A stretch of DNA of 64,000 nt from Streptomyces galbus (GTDB taxonomy: Bacteria > Actinomycetota > Actinomycetes > Streptomycetales > Streptomycetaceae): the NCBI RefSeq assembly GCF_005280195.1, contig NZ_SZPR01000008.1, positions 593,346 to 657,345 on the forward strand, in the 5' to 3' direction. Made by a program: the position numbers and the translations under genes. Each line of letters opens with the position of its first letter. Within the stretch, counting starts at the first letter, position 1. Positions 43,702 through 51,946 of the stretch are shown here, piece by piece. The notes under the pieces are model-generated. The model saw only the letters and a list, made by a program, of their open reading frames with translations. It did no database searches and was not told where the DNA came from.

Positions 43702-45026
43702 GGCTCCAGGTGTACCACCGTCACCCCGGGCACCCCGGCCGCCCAGGAGCCGTCGCTCACGGCCGCGACGCAGCGGATGTGCCCGCGCTCGCCCATGCGC
43801 CCGGCGAGGCCGAGCAGGGCGGAGCGCTGGGCGGGGTCGAGGGAGCGGTCGAAGCCGTCGGCGAGGACCGTGAGGGTGCGCATGGCGTCGGGCACCTCCC
43901 CGGGGGTGTCGACGTCCAGCACGCCGGGGCCGGTGAGCAGCACCAGGGCGAGGGCGAGGTAGCGCAGCTCGCCGTCGCCGAGGCGGGCCAGCTCCGTGGC
44001 CGGCCCCGCCCCGCGGCCCAGGACGGCGCGCACGGTGCCGTCCCCGAGGGGTTCGGCGCGCAGGTCGGTCACCGGCCCGGCACAGCCGGCCCGCACGGCG
44101 TCCACGAGCAGCGCGTGCCGGCGCCCGCACTCCACGCGGGTGCGCCACAGGACGTCGGCGAGATTGTCGCAGCCGGTCAGCAGGTGCCCGGTGCCGGTGG
44201 GGACGGGGGCGCGCATCGCGTCGGGGCGCGGGTCGCAGGCGTAGACGGAGCGCAGGGCGACGACCATCTGCTCGGCGGCCGCGAGCACCCGGCGCTGGCC
44301 GTCGGTCTTGCCGGCGACGCGCAGCGGGAGCAGGGCGGTGCCGAGCCGGTCGTCGGGGAGCGGGGCACGGGTGACGGGGGCGGAGCCTGCGGTGTGCCAG
44401 GCGGCCTGGACGGTGGGCCGGCCGGGGTCGCGCAGCGCCGTCTCCAGCAGGACCCGGTCGCCCGCGGTCAGCCGCTCGCCGACGACACGCAGTTCGGGCT
44501 CGGCCTGGACGGCGAGGTCGAGCCGTACGGGGCCCTCGGGGCCGTCGGCCGTACAGCCGATGCGGAAGCCGCGCCGGCGCTGCGCGTCGGGGCGGGCCCC
44601 GTCGGGCACGCAGGCGGCGGCGTCCGGGAACACCTCGGCGAGGACCGCGCCGCCCGCGAGCCGGGCGAGCGCCGCGCAGGCCCGCAGGGCGCTGGTCTTC
44701 CCGCTGCCGCTGCGGCCGGCCAGCACGGTGACCGCGCCCAGCGGCAGCGCGGTGCGCCGGTGCCCGGCGAAGGCGGACAGCCGCAGCTCGGTGATCCGGG
44801 GCCGCACCGGGTGCGGCCCCGCCCCGTCGGCCCGGGCGCGGGCCAGGTCGGGGTGCCCGGCCTGCGCGGGTACCCGGGCGGCGTCGTCCGCGGCGGCGGT
44901 GCCGTCCGGGGTCGTGGTGGCGGTGACGTCCCCGGCTCCGGCGGCGGCGTCGTGCGCGGTCGCACCGGCGGGCTCGTCGGGGAGGGCACCCGGCAGGGAG
45001 GCGGAGGACCCGCGCGGAACGGTCAT
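43698..45026 (-). CDS. AAA/ABC-type ATPase of unknown function
   Basis: 442 aa. After an 80-residue Ala/Thr/Pro-rich tail comes a SMC/ABC-like ATPase: Walker A GRSGSGKTSA, signature-like LGDGELRYLALALVLL, and a D-loop region near GFDRSLDPAQRSALL. No TM or exporter partner. It resembles AAA ATPases that act in DNA metabolism, but no specific family is recognised. A TAACGT element ends 6 nt before the ATG and no ribosome binding site is seen, so translation may be leaderless. Co-transcribed with the MazG-like gene. Confidence 0.8.
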   Translation of the reverse strand: MTVPRGSSASLPGALPDEPAGATAHDAAAGAGDVTATTTPDGTAAADDAARVPAQAGHPDLARARADGAGPHPVRPRITELRLSAFAGHRRTALPLGAVTVLAGRSGSGKTSALRACAALARLAGGAVLAEVFPDAAACVPDGARPDAQRRRGFRIGCTADGPEGPVRLDLAVQAEPELRVVGERLTAGDRVLLETALRDPGRPTVQAAWHTAGSAPVTRAPLPDDRLGTALLPLRVAGKTDGQRRVLAAAEQMVVALRSVYACDPRPDAMRAPVPTGTGHLLTGCDNLADVLWRTRVECGRRHALLVDAVRAGCAGPVTDLRAEPLGDGTVRAVLGRGAGPATELARLGDGELRYLALALVLLTGPGVLDVDTPGEVPDAMRTLTVLADGFDRSLDPAQRSALLGLAGRMGERGHIRCVAAVSDGSWAAGVPGVTVVHLEP

Positions 45027-45191
45027 GCCGGGACGTTAGGGCCGGTCGTCCACGCGGAACCGTTCCGCCCGGGGGCCGTTCCCACGATCGGGCGACGCAC
45101 GGAACGGCCGAAGGAGTGGGGCGGCGCGGGACGGTCCGCGGCGGGCGCCCGCGTGCTCCCACGCGCCCGGCTGCCCGGCCGCCCGCCCCTC

Positions 45192-45572
45192 TCAGACCCC
45201 CGCACCCTCCATCAGCCCGCTCACCTCGGTCCCCGGCGGGGTCAGCAGGAAGACGTTGCGGTCGACCCGGTGCATCCCGCTCGACAGGCCGAAGACGACC
45301 CCGGTGGAGAAGTCCAGGACGCGCTTGGCGACGTCCCCCTCCGCCCCGGTGAGGTCGAGCAGGACCGGGATGCCGGACATCAGGGTCTCGGCGACCTCGC
45401 GGGCGTCGGCGAACACGTTGACGCGCAGCACGACGAAGCGGCGCCGGGTCTCGGTCTCGGCGTCGGGCAGGGAGCGGTGGTCCACCGCGGACGGCCAGGC
45501 GTCCCGGCCCCGCAGCGGCACGACCTGGGCGAGCCCCTCCCACTGTTCGTCGGTGACGTCGTACCGGTTCAC
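45192..45572 (-). CDS. SepF-like cell division protein (SflB-type paralogue)
   Basis: 126 aa. GTG 45572 has AGGGGG 5 nt upstream and gives the start MNRYDVTDEQWEGLAQ. The SepF core is clear: RRRFVVLRVNVFADAREVAETLMSGIPVLLDLTGAEGDVAKRVLDFSTGVVFGLSSGMHRVDRNVFLLTPPG. It lacks the long acidic linker and N-terminal membrane-binding helix of full SepF. In S. coelicolor the paralogues SflA and SflB influence polarity and branching; gene context (from memory) fits sflB. Cytoplasmic, monocistronic. Confidence 0.88.
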   Translation of the reverse strand: MNRYDVTDEQWEGLAQVVPLRGRDAWPSAVDHRSLPDAETETRRRFVVLRVNVFADAREVAETLMSGIPVLLDLTGAEGDVAKRVLDFSTGVVFGLSSGMHRVDRNVFLLTPPGTEVSGLMEGAGV

Positions 45573-46104
45573 CGGATCCCCCTGACCTGACTCGCGTTCG
45601 TTGCCTGCACCAGCCAATTCTTACGCCACGTCACCCGTACGGCCCAACAGCGACACGGTGCGCGACCGGACCGGGAGCACCCGGCCCACCGGCCACGCGC
45701 GCCCCGCCCACCCCCCGGATACCCCGGGGCGGCCGTACCGTGCGGCGCGGGGGCTCAGTGGCCGGGCGCGGCCCGGGTTGATGTCGGCCAGGCCCGAGTG
45801 CGGGCCCTCCTCGGCGGCCAGGTCGCCGCGCAGGACCACGCCGACGGGCAGCCGTCGTGCTCGACGACGGGGATGCGTCGGACGTGGTGCCTGCGCATCA
45901 GCTCGGCGGCACGCTCGGTAGCGTCGTCCGGGCCGAAGTGTCACGACGCGCGGGCGGCTGCACACCGAGTCGGCGCGGGGTGGTGTGCGGGTCGGCCGTC
46001 GGCCGAGGGGTGTGTCTTTCCGATCACCGTCTCGCGCGCGTCTGGTCGGCGGTCTGGCAGAACAGCGCCATACGCCCCACGGCGCGCATCATGCGGACGG
46101 CAGT

Positions 46105-46314
46105 TTACGGTTGTGACTTCTGTGTGTAGGTGAGTGTGAGGTAGAGCCCAGCCCACAGCACCACAGCGATGGCGACGAGAAGCCATCCCGCGCCGTTCCC
46201 CATGACTGCGATCGCTATCCCGCTTATTGCGAGGACCGAAAAAGCGATAGACGCCATGATGAAGTACATCCGGCTCCGTGCCCGCTGCTCCATCGATGGG
46301 CCAGGACCTGTCAC
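46105..46314 (-). CDS. Small two-TM membrane protein, candidate immunity protein
   Basis: 69 aa from GTG 46314, which has a GGAAGGG site about 9 nt upstream; ATG 46293 would shorten it by 7. After a charged N-terminus (MEQRARSR), two hydrophobic helices span about residues 17-36 and 40-60, with a short polar tail. It sits directly downstream of the Rhs-tip remnant on the same strand, the standard place for an immunity gene, and one separating hairpin lies between them. Base composition is less GC-rich than the flanks, hinting at transfer. Immunity function is inferred from position only. Confidence 0.55.
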   Translation of the reverse strand: MTGPGPSMEQRARSRMYFIMASIAFSVLAISGIAIAVMGNGAGWLLVAIAVVLWAGLYLTLTYTQKSQP

Positions 46315-46337
46315 GAGCTCATCCCTTCCTTCGAGGA

Positions 46338-46367
46338 TGGGCGGGCAGCGGAACAGCTGCCCGCCCA
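46338..46367 (-). terminator. Hairpin between Rhs remnant and small membrane protein gene
   Basis: Perfect 12-bp arms TGGGCGGGCAGC / GCTGCCCGCCCA with a 6-nt loop, lying between the remnant's stop (46380) and the GTG at 46314. It would end rhs transcription or attenuate the small gene. Confidence 0.7.
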
Positions 46368-46379
46368 TCCATGCGTGGA

Positions 46380-46719
46380 CTAGCCACCGATCAGATTCGA
46401 GACCGCCGTGCTTGCTCCCCACGCAGCCGCGTAGCAGAGGGGTTGTCCGGCCGCTTCGGACGCTCCCAAGCTGGGTGCCGCTCCGATCGCAGCTACCGCT
46501 TCGCATGCGAAGCCAACGGCTACGCCGGCTGCCAGCCCAGCCACGTCTCCCCACAGCGCCTTGGTGTCCGACCCCGCGGGGGCTGTAGGTGTAGGTGTCG
46601 ACCTTGTTGCCGTCGACGTCCACCAGGCCGATCACCGAGCCGATCGCGTCGGTGAGGTAGGAGTACGACTTGCCCCGGTCGCCATGGAGTTGAGCGTGCC
46701 CCCGGGCTCCCGGTTGCAT
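46380..46719 (-). pseudogene. Rhs/YD-repeat protein C-terminal tip remnant
   Basis: The frame from 46719 encodes GKSYSYLTDAIGSVIGLVDV and then DGNKVDTYTYSPRG, the end of an Rhs core repeat. A one-frame shift then continues as SDTKALWGDVAGLAAGVAV, a Gly/Ala-rich hydrophobic tip, to a TAG at 46380-46382. The frames join near 46575, so the gene is truncated at its 5' side by the insert end and frameshifted. Rhs proteins deliver variable C-terminal toxins; this tip is hydrophobic, without a recognised nuclease motif. Confidence 0.6.
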
Positions 46720-47262
46720 CCCACCTCAGTTGGCTCCCCACCCCTCACGGCCAACCCAACGATCAGATGATCAGAAAGACACTGCCCGGCACCCGCACGA
46801 CGACGTCCCGGTCGGTCAGCACGCCGAACAGGTCGGAGTCGTAGGCCACCAGCACGTCGCCGACGTCGCGGTTCCGCATCAGGCTCGCGGCCCGCTCCAC
46901 CGTGGTCATCGGCTCCCCGGACACCGCGTCGGTCGACATCACGTCACGGATCAGCGGGTCATGGGACACCTCCGAGCTGCAGGTTCACGGTCCCGTTGCG
47001 CCGCGTAGCCCTCAGGGGCGAGTCAAACACGGCGCACGCGCCGGGCGGCGCCCGTGGCCCACCGGTGCGGGCCGCCGGTCCGGCGGCCCGCACCGCCGCC
47101 GGCCGCCCGGTCCAACACCGCGCGCCGGGCGGGCGCGCACCGTACGGGATCCGGCCAACTCGGAAGCGGAGGCGGCGCAGTTGTGCGCCCGCGCCGGCTC
47201 CGGCGTGTGTGTCACAGCGCCCGCGCGGGGTGACATCTCGAACACCTGTAGGAGGTCGGCCG

Positions 47263-47412
47263 ATGCCTCACGTCCGCCCCGCCAGAGCCACCGCCTCTCC
47301 CGTCACGGGGGCCGCGGGGCCTCGCCGGGCCCCGGTGGCCCCACAAGCGGAACCCCAAAGCTTGAACACAAATCTCACACATCCTCTCTTCATACCGGTC
47401 CGCATGGTCTAG
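47263..47412 (+). CDS. Possible small ORF preceding the polysaccharide operon
   Basis: 49 codons from ATG 47263 with a strong TAGGAGG site 7-8 nt upstream. Product is Arg/Ala/Pro-rich (MPHVRPARATASPVTG...) ending in NLTHPLFIPVRMV; no domain recognised and codon use is not convincing beyond the ribosome binding site. Could be a leader peptide or chance. Confidence 0.3.
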   Translation: MPHVRPARATASPVTGAAGPRRAPVAPQAEPQSLNTNLTHPLFIPVRMV

Positions 47413-47673
47413 ATTGACCGTGCTTCGGGCGTTCGAGCCCGAGGCGACCAGTAATGATCTTTAGGCCCGGCGCTGCGGAGAAGCAGTCGCTACCCGTGCC
47501 GGGCGTGGGGGTGATCGGTTCAGGGGCCCGAGGGGGGCGCCGGGTGCGGGGAGCACCCGGGGTTCGACGGGCTCCGGTGCATCTCGTACGTCTGGCGGGA
47601 CCCTGGGAAGTCCGTTGTCGCCAGAGTGGGTTGATCACACAGCTCTGCAGTAGCCGGCATGTCACGTACGGGG

Positions 47674-47728
47674 GGCGGGGGCCTCCCGGGGGGAGGAACA
47701 GCGCGGCGCGGGAGGCGGGGGCCTCCCG
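47674..47728 (+). repeat. 15-bp direct repeat in the operon leader
   Basis: GGCGGGGGCCTCCCG at 47674-47688 and 47714-47728, 40 bp apart. Each copy can pair internally and with GGGAGG sequences between them, giving alternative hairpins about 60-110 nt before the first gene. Confidence 0.65.
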
Positions 47729-47786
47729 ATGGGGAGCCAACAGTGTTGGGCGAACACGTCGAATCACTGGGAACCTGGGGGGTTCT

Positions 47787-49265
47787 GTGCGGCAAGGGGG
47801 ACTTGTCAGCCCGATTCCGTCAGCGCGCGGGCGCCTGGCGGACGGAGCGATCGGCCGGCCCGCGATCGACTGGGAGCAGCGGTACAGACGTACCGTGATC
47901 ACCAGTGACACGCTGGCCACCGCGTGCGTGGTGGCCGGGATAGGAAACTTCTTCGGGGCCCGCGACGCGGCCAACTGGCATGAGAAATGGGGGATTCTCG
48001 CCTTCGGCACCGAATTACTGGTGCTGGCGTCGCTCGCGGTCAGCCGGGCCTGGGCACCGGCCGTGCTCGGTCAGGGCGCGGAGGAGTTCCGCCGGCTGGG
48101 GCGCTCGCTGTTCACGGCGACCGTCGTCCTGGCGCTCGGCGGGATCGCGCTGACCTCGCGCAACATCAAGCTCTGGATCTTCGTCGCCATACCGGCGATC
48201 GCGCTCGTCACCATGACCATGCGCTACGTGCTGCGGCTGTGGCTGCACAAGCAGCGCAAGGAAGGCAGGTGTCTGCGCCCGGTGCTCGCCGCCGGGAGCG
48301 CGGCCACCGTGCGGGACCTGATCACCCGGACCCGCAAGTTCCCGCACCTCGGCTGGCGGGTGGACGCGGTGTGCACGACCGACGGGATCACGCTCGACGG
48401 CGACCTGCTGGACGGCGTGCCGGTGGTCGGCCGGCTCACGGACGTCGCCCAGCACGTCCACCGCGACGGCTACCGGGTCGTCGCGGTCACCCCGGACCCG
48501 CACTGGTCTCCGGACCGGCTGCAGCGGCTCGCGTGGAACCTCGAGGGCAGCGACGCCGAGATGGTCGTGGCGCCCGTGCTGATGGAGGTGGCCGGACCGC
48601 GGCTGCACGTCGACGCGGTGCTGGGCATCCCGCTGCTGCGGGTGAGCATGCCCACGTTCACCGGGGGGCGCCGGGCCGTGAAGGGCGTCGTCGACCGGCT
48701 GGGCGCGGCGGTGCTGCTGGTGCTGTTCGGGCCGCTGATGCTGCTCGTCGCGACTCTCGTGCTGGTGGACAGCCGGGGCGGGGCGTTCTACCGGCAGCGC
48801 CGGGTCGGCAAGGACGGCCACGAGTTCACCATGCTGAAGTTCCGCACCATGGTCGTCGGCGCCGACCAGGCCCGGGCCCGGCTGGCTGCCCTCAACGAGG
48901 GCGCGGGGCCGCTGTTCAAGATGCGCCGCGACCCGCGGGTCACCCGGGTGGGGAGCGTGCTGCGCCGGTACTCGCTCGACGAGCTGCCGCAGCTGTTCAA
49001 CGTGCTCACCGGGTCCATGTCGCTCGTCGGGCCGCGACCGCCGCTGCCGGAGGAGTGCGCCGCGTACGACCCGGACATCCGCCGGCGGCTGCTGGTCAAA
49101 CCGGGGCTGACCGGGCTGTGGCAGATCAGCGGCCGCAGCGACCTGTCGTGGGAGGAAGCGGTCCGGCTGGACCTGCGGTACGTCGAGGACTGGTCGCTCG
49201 CCCTGGACACGGTGATCTTGTGGAAGACGCTGCGCGCGGTGCTCTACGGGCAGGGCGCGTACTGA
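47787..49265 (+). CDS. Exopolysaccharide polyprenyl-glycosylphosphotransferase (initiating sugar transferase)
   Basis: 492 aa membrane enzyme that transfers a sugar-1-phosphate to undecaprenyl phosphate, the first step of repeat-unit assembly. GTG 47787 is chosen (G-rich site just upstream, conserved start of the hydrophobic part). About four N-terminal TMs (residues 45-165), a Rossmann-like CoA-binding-type domain (AAGSAATVRDLI), another TM near 310, and the C-terminal bacterial sugar-transferase catalytic domain: MLKFRTMVVGADQ, SLDELPQLFNVLTGSMSLVGPRPPLPEE, KPGLTGLWQISGRSDLSWEE. First gene of a long operon. Confidence 0.92.
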   Translation: MRQGGLVSPIPSARGRLADGAIGRPAIDWEQRYRRTVITSDTLATACVVAGIGNFFGARDAANWHEKWGILAFGTELLVLASLAVSRAWAPAVLGQGAEEFRRLGRSLFTATVVLALGGIALTSRNIKLWIFVAIPAIALVTMTMRYVLRLWLHKQRKEGRCLRPVLAAGSAATVRDLITRTRKFPHLGWRVDAVCTTDGITLDGDLLDGVPVVGRLTDVAQHVHRDGYRVVAVTPDPHWSPDRLQRLAWNLEGSDAEMVVAPVLMEVAGPRLHVDAVLGIPLLRVSMPTFTGGRRAVKGVVDRLGAAVLLVLFGPLMLLVATLVLVDSRGGAFYRQRRVGKDGHEFTMLKFRTMVVGADQARARLAALNEGAGPLFKMRRDPRVTRVGSVLRRYSLDELPQLFNVLTGSMSLVGPRPPLPEECAAYDPDIRRRLLVKPGLTGLWQISGRSDLSWEEAVRLDLRYVEDWSLALDTVILWKTLRAVLYGQGAY

Positions 49266-49338
49266 TGCGCGGGGGCCGCCGAACGGCGGGACGCGTGAAC
49301 CGCAGGCCACAAGGCCTGCCTGGGGGGAGGAACGGGTC

Positions 49339-50670
49339 ATGAGAGTCAGCGTTTTCGGGCTCGGCTACGTGGGCTGCGTGTCGGCCGCGTGCCTGGCCGG
49401 CATGGGCCACGAGGTGATCGGCGTCGACGTCAACCAGGTGAAGGTCGACCTGGTCAACGACGGCAAGGCACCGGTGGTCGAGGAGCGGATCGGCGAGCTG
49501 ATCGCCGACGTCGTGGGCAGCGGCGCGCTGCGCGCCACCCGCGACGTCCGCGAGGCCGTCCTGAACAGCGACGTGTCGCTGGTCTGCGTGGGCACGCCCT
49601 CGGAGGCCAACGGCAGCCTGTGCACCACCTACTTGGAGCGGGTCACCGAGCAGATCGGCGCGGCCCTGGCCGAGGGGGGCGAGGCGAAGAGGGCGACGCG
49701 GCACACCGTGGTCTTCCGCAGCACCATGCTCCCGGGCACCTGCCTGAACCTGCTGGTGCCGATCCTGGAGAAGTACGTCGGCGGCACCGCCGGGGTGGAC
49801 GTCGGGGTCGCGGTCAACCCGGAGTTCCTGCGCGAGGGCACGAGCGTGCGGGACTTCTTCGACCCGCCGAAGACGGTCGTCGGCGAACTCGACGCGGCCA
49901 GCGGCGACGTGGTGCTGGCGCTCTACGAGGGCCTGCCCGGCGAGGTGTTCCGGGTGCCGGTCCCGACGGCCGAGGCGATCAAGTACGCGGACAACGCCTT
50001 CCACGGCCTGAAGATCGGGTTCGCGAACGAGTTCGGCGCGGTGTGCCAGGCGCTCGGCGTGGACTCGCACCAGGTGATGGACGTGTTCCTCGCCGACCGC
50101 AAGCTCAACATCAGCCCCGCCTACCTGCGGCCCGGCTTCGCCTTCGGCGGCTCCTGCCTGCCCAAGGACCTGCGCAGCCTGGTCCACGCGGCGCAGCGGG
50201 CCGATGTGTCGGTGCCGATCCTGTCCCACGTGCTGCCCTCCAACTCCGACCACCTGCAGCGGGCGGTGGAGATGGTCGAGCGCACCGGCAAGCGCCGGGC
50301 GGGCCTGTTCGGGCTGTCCTTCAAGCCCGGCACCGACGACCTGCGCGAGAGCCCGCTCGTCGAACTGGCGGAGCGCCTGTTCGGCAAGGGGTACGACCTG
50401 AAGATCTACGACGCCAACGTCAGCCTGTCCCGGCTGCTCGGCGCCAACCGCGAGTACATCGAGACCCGGCTGCCGCACCTGGCGCAACTCCTCGCCGACT
50501 CCGTCGAGGAGGTCCTCGACCACGCCGAGGTGTGCCTGGTCGGCACCCGGGACCCGGCCGTCGTGTCGGCGCTGCCCCACGGTGACGGCCCGGTGATCGT
50601 CGATCTCGTCCGCCTCCCCGACGCCGACGCGCGCCGGGCCGAACCGGGGTACATGGGCCTTGCTTGGTGA
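49339..50670 (+). CDS. Nucleotide-sugar 6-dehydrogenase, GDP-mannose dehydrogenase (AlgD)-like
   Basis: 443 aa. NAD-binding GLGYVG at the N-terminus, the dimer/active region KYADNAFHGLKIGFANEFG and the catalytic Cys in FAFGGSCLPKDLRSL, the AlgD form of the motif. It oxidises GDP-mannose (or UDP-sugar) to the uronic acid, so the polymer probably contains a uronate such as mannuronate. ATG 49339 with GGGAGGA upstream. The C-terminal FKPGTDDLRESP motif is intact. Confidence 0.92.
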   Translation: MRVSVFGLGYVGCVSAACLAGMGHEVIGVDVNQVKVDLVNDGKAPVVEERIGELIADVVGSGALRATRDVREAVLNSDVSLVCVGTPSEANGSLCTTYLERVTEQIGAALAEGGEAKRATRHTVVFRSTMLPGTCLNLLVPILEKYVGGTAGVDVGVAVNPEFLREGTSVRDFFDPPKTVVGELDAASGDVVLALYEGLPGEVFRVPVPTAEAIKYADNAFHGLKIGFANEFGAVCQALGVDSHQVMDVFLADRKLNISPAYLRPGFAFGGSCLPKDLRSLVHAAQRADVSVPILSHVLPSNSDHLQRAVEMVERTGKRRAGLFGLSFKPGTDDLRESPLVELAERLFGKGYDLKIYDANVSLSRLLGANREYIETRLPHLAQLLADSVEEVLDHAEVCLVGTRDPAVVSALPHGDGPVIVDLVRLPDADARRAEPGYMGLAW

Positions 50671-51946
50671 CACGTCGTTCGGCGACTCGTTGGGTGACAG
50701 ACCGTCGGGTGACGGTGCACGGCCGGGCCGGCGCGCGCTGGTCCTGGTGGAGAACCTGTCGGTGCCGTTCGACCGGCGGGTGTGGCAGGAGTGCACGACG
50801 CTGCGCGACGCCGGCTGGACGGTGGACGTCATCTGCCCCCGCGGGACCAAGCGGGACACCGAGGCGGAGGCGGTCGTCGACGGGGTGCGCATCCACCGCT
50901 ACCCGCTGCGCGCGGCCACCGGGGGCCCGGCCGGCTACGTACGGGAGTACGGGGCGGCGCTGTGGCACACGCTCCGGCTGGCCCGCAAGGTCGGCCCGGT
51001 CGACGTGGTGCACGCCTGCAACCCGCCCGACCTGCTGTTCCTGCCCGCGCTGTGGCTGAAGCGGCGCGGCGCGCGGTTCGTCTTCGACCAGCACGACCTG
51101 GTGCCGGAGCTGTACCTGTCCCGGTTCCGGCGCGGCGAGGACCTGCTCTACCGCGCGGTGTGCGCGCTGGAGCGGCGGACGTACCGGGCGGCGGACGTGG
51201 TGATCGCGACCAACGAGAGCTACCGGGACGTCGCGGTGCGCCGGGGCGGCAAGGCACCCGAGGACGTGTTCGTGGTGCGCAGCGCGCCCGACACCGACCG
51301 GTTCCGTCCGGTGCCGCCCGAGCCGGAGCTCAAGCGCGGCAAGCCCCATCTGCTGTGCTACCTGGGCGTGATGGGCCCGCAGGACGGCGTCGACTACGCG
51401 CTGCGGGCGCTGGCGGAGCTGCGCGCGGTGCGGACCGACTGGCACGCGGTGTTCGTGGGCGCCGGTGACACCTTCGACGAGATGGTGGAGCTGTCGCGGC
51501 GGCTCGGGCTGGCGGACCAGGTGCAGTTCACCGGGCGCATCCCCGACGAGGACCTGGTGCGCTACCTGTCCACCGCGGACGTGTGCCTCTCCCCCGACCC
51601 GCACAACCCGCTCAACGACGTGTCGACCATGAACAAGGTCCTGGAGTACATGGTCATGGGCCGGCCGATGGTGTCGTTCGAGCTGAAGGAGGCGCGTGTG
51701 TCCGCCGGGGAGGCGGCCCTGTACGCGCCCGCCAACGACGAGGCGGAGTTCGCCAAGCTGGTGGCGGTGCTGCTGGACGACCCGGAACAGCGGGCCCGGC
51801 GGGGGGAGATCGGCCGGGAGCGGGTCGGCGGCCCGCTGTCCTGGCGCAACTCGCAGGCGGCGCTGCTCGCCGCCTACGCCGCCGCCTGCTCCAAGGGCGG
51901 CGGGAACCAGCACGGCAGCACGGCAGCAAGGAGGTCACGCCGTTGA
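50660..51946 (+). CDS. Group 1 (GT4-type) glycosyltransferase
   Basis: 428 aa from TTG 50660, which overlaps the preceding gene; no good ATG/GTG lies in frame early, so the exact start is uncertain (TTG 50690 is another option). GT-B fold: RRALVLVENLSVPFDRRVWQE, HACNPPDLLFLPALW, FDQHDLVPE, and the C-terminal Rossmann with CYLGVMGPQDGVDYALRAL, ADVCLSPDPHNPLNDVSTMNKVLEYMVMGRP. Adds a sugar from an NDP donor to the lipid-linked repeat unit. Confidence 0.88.
   Translation: MLGDTSFGDSLGDRPSGDGARPGRRALVLVENLSVPFDRRVWQECTTLRDAGWTVDVICPRGTKRDTEAEAVVDGVRIHRYPLRAATGGPAGYVREYGAALWHTLRLARKVGPVDVVHACNPPDLLFLPALWLKRRGARFVFDQHDLVPELYLSRFRRGEDLLYRAVCALERRTYRAADVVIATNESYRDVAVRRGGKAPEDVFVVRSAPDTDRFRPVPPEPELKRGKPHLLCYLGVMGPQDGVDYALRALAELRAVRTDWHAVFVGAGDTFDEMVELSRRLGLADQVQFTGRIPDEDLVRYLSTADVCLSPDPHNPLNDVSTMNKVLEYMVMGRPMVSFELKEARVSAGEAALYAPANDEAEFAKLVAVLLDDPEQRARRGEIGRERVGGPLSWRNSQAALLAAYAAACSKGGGNQHGSTAARRSRR

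Larger units (their letters stand above)
46012..46782. mobile_element. 771-bp insert with 15-bp imperfect inverted ends
   Basis: GTGTCTTTCCGATCA (46012-46026) and TGATCAGAAAGACAC (46768-46782) are inverted copies with one mismatch. CBS-gene homology stops exactly at the right end and resumes just outside the left end. No transposase gene is inside; contents are an Rhs tip remnant and a small membrane protein gene. No target-site duplication was seen. It could be a non-autonomous element or the scar of a larger one. Confidence 0.5.
45756..46969 (-). pseudogene. CBS-domain protein gene split by an insertion and frameshifts
   Basis: The N-terminal half reads from ATG 46969: MSHDPLIRDVMSTDAVSGEP, then RAASLMRNRDVGDVLVAYDS and FGVLTDRDVVVRVPG, a normal CBS repeat, ending at about 46783. 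The C-terminal half resumes at about 46010-45756 in shifting frames: PHTTP, then VCSRPRVVTLRP, then (other frame) DDATERAAELMRRHHVRRIPVVEHDG, then (first frame again) PVGVVLRGDLAAEEGPHSGLADINPG. So a two-CBS protein of about 145 aa was broken by a 771-bp insert and at least three indels. A truncated 68-aa product may still be made from 46969. Confidence 0.8.
46970..47786. other. Long gene-poor leader upstream of the exopolysaccharide operon
   Basis: 817 bp between the CBS pseudogene start and the first polysaccharide gene. 47000-47240 shows nothing recognisable. It then holds a possible 49-codon ORF, a TAGATT -10-like element at 47410-47415, a GCTTCGGGC/GCCCGAGGC hairpin near 47422-47445, and a G/C-rich part with a 15-bp direct repeat. 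If the promoter is near 47410, the operon mRNA has a leader of about 370 nt, enough for RNA-based control. Confidence 0.55.

Noticed and set aside
43357..45572. Toxin-antitoxin reading of the MazG-like / ATPase / SepF-like cluster
   Set aside because: The MazG-like protein is a nucleotide pyrophosphohydrolase, the ATPase has no toxin signature, and the SepF paralogue has its own ribosome binding site and a 165-bp gap; nothing supports a TA pair.
47422..47445. tRNA gene suggested by a GTTCGAGCC-like loop
   Set aside because: Only one hairpin is present; no acceptor, D or anticodon arms could be found around it.
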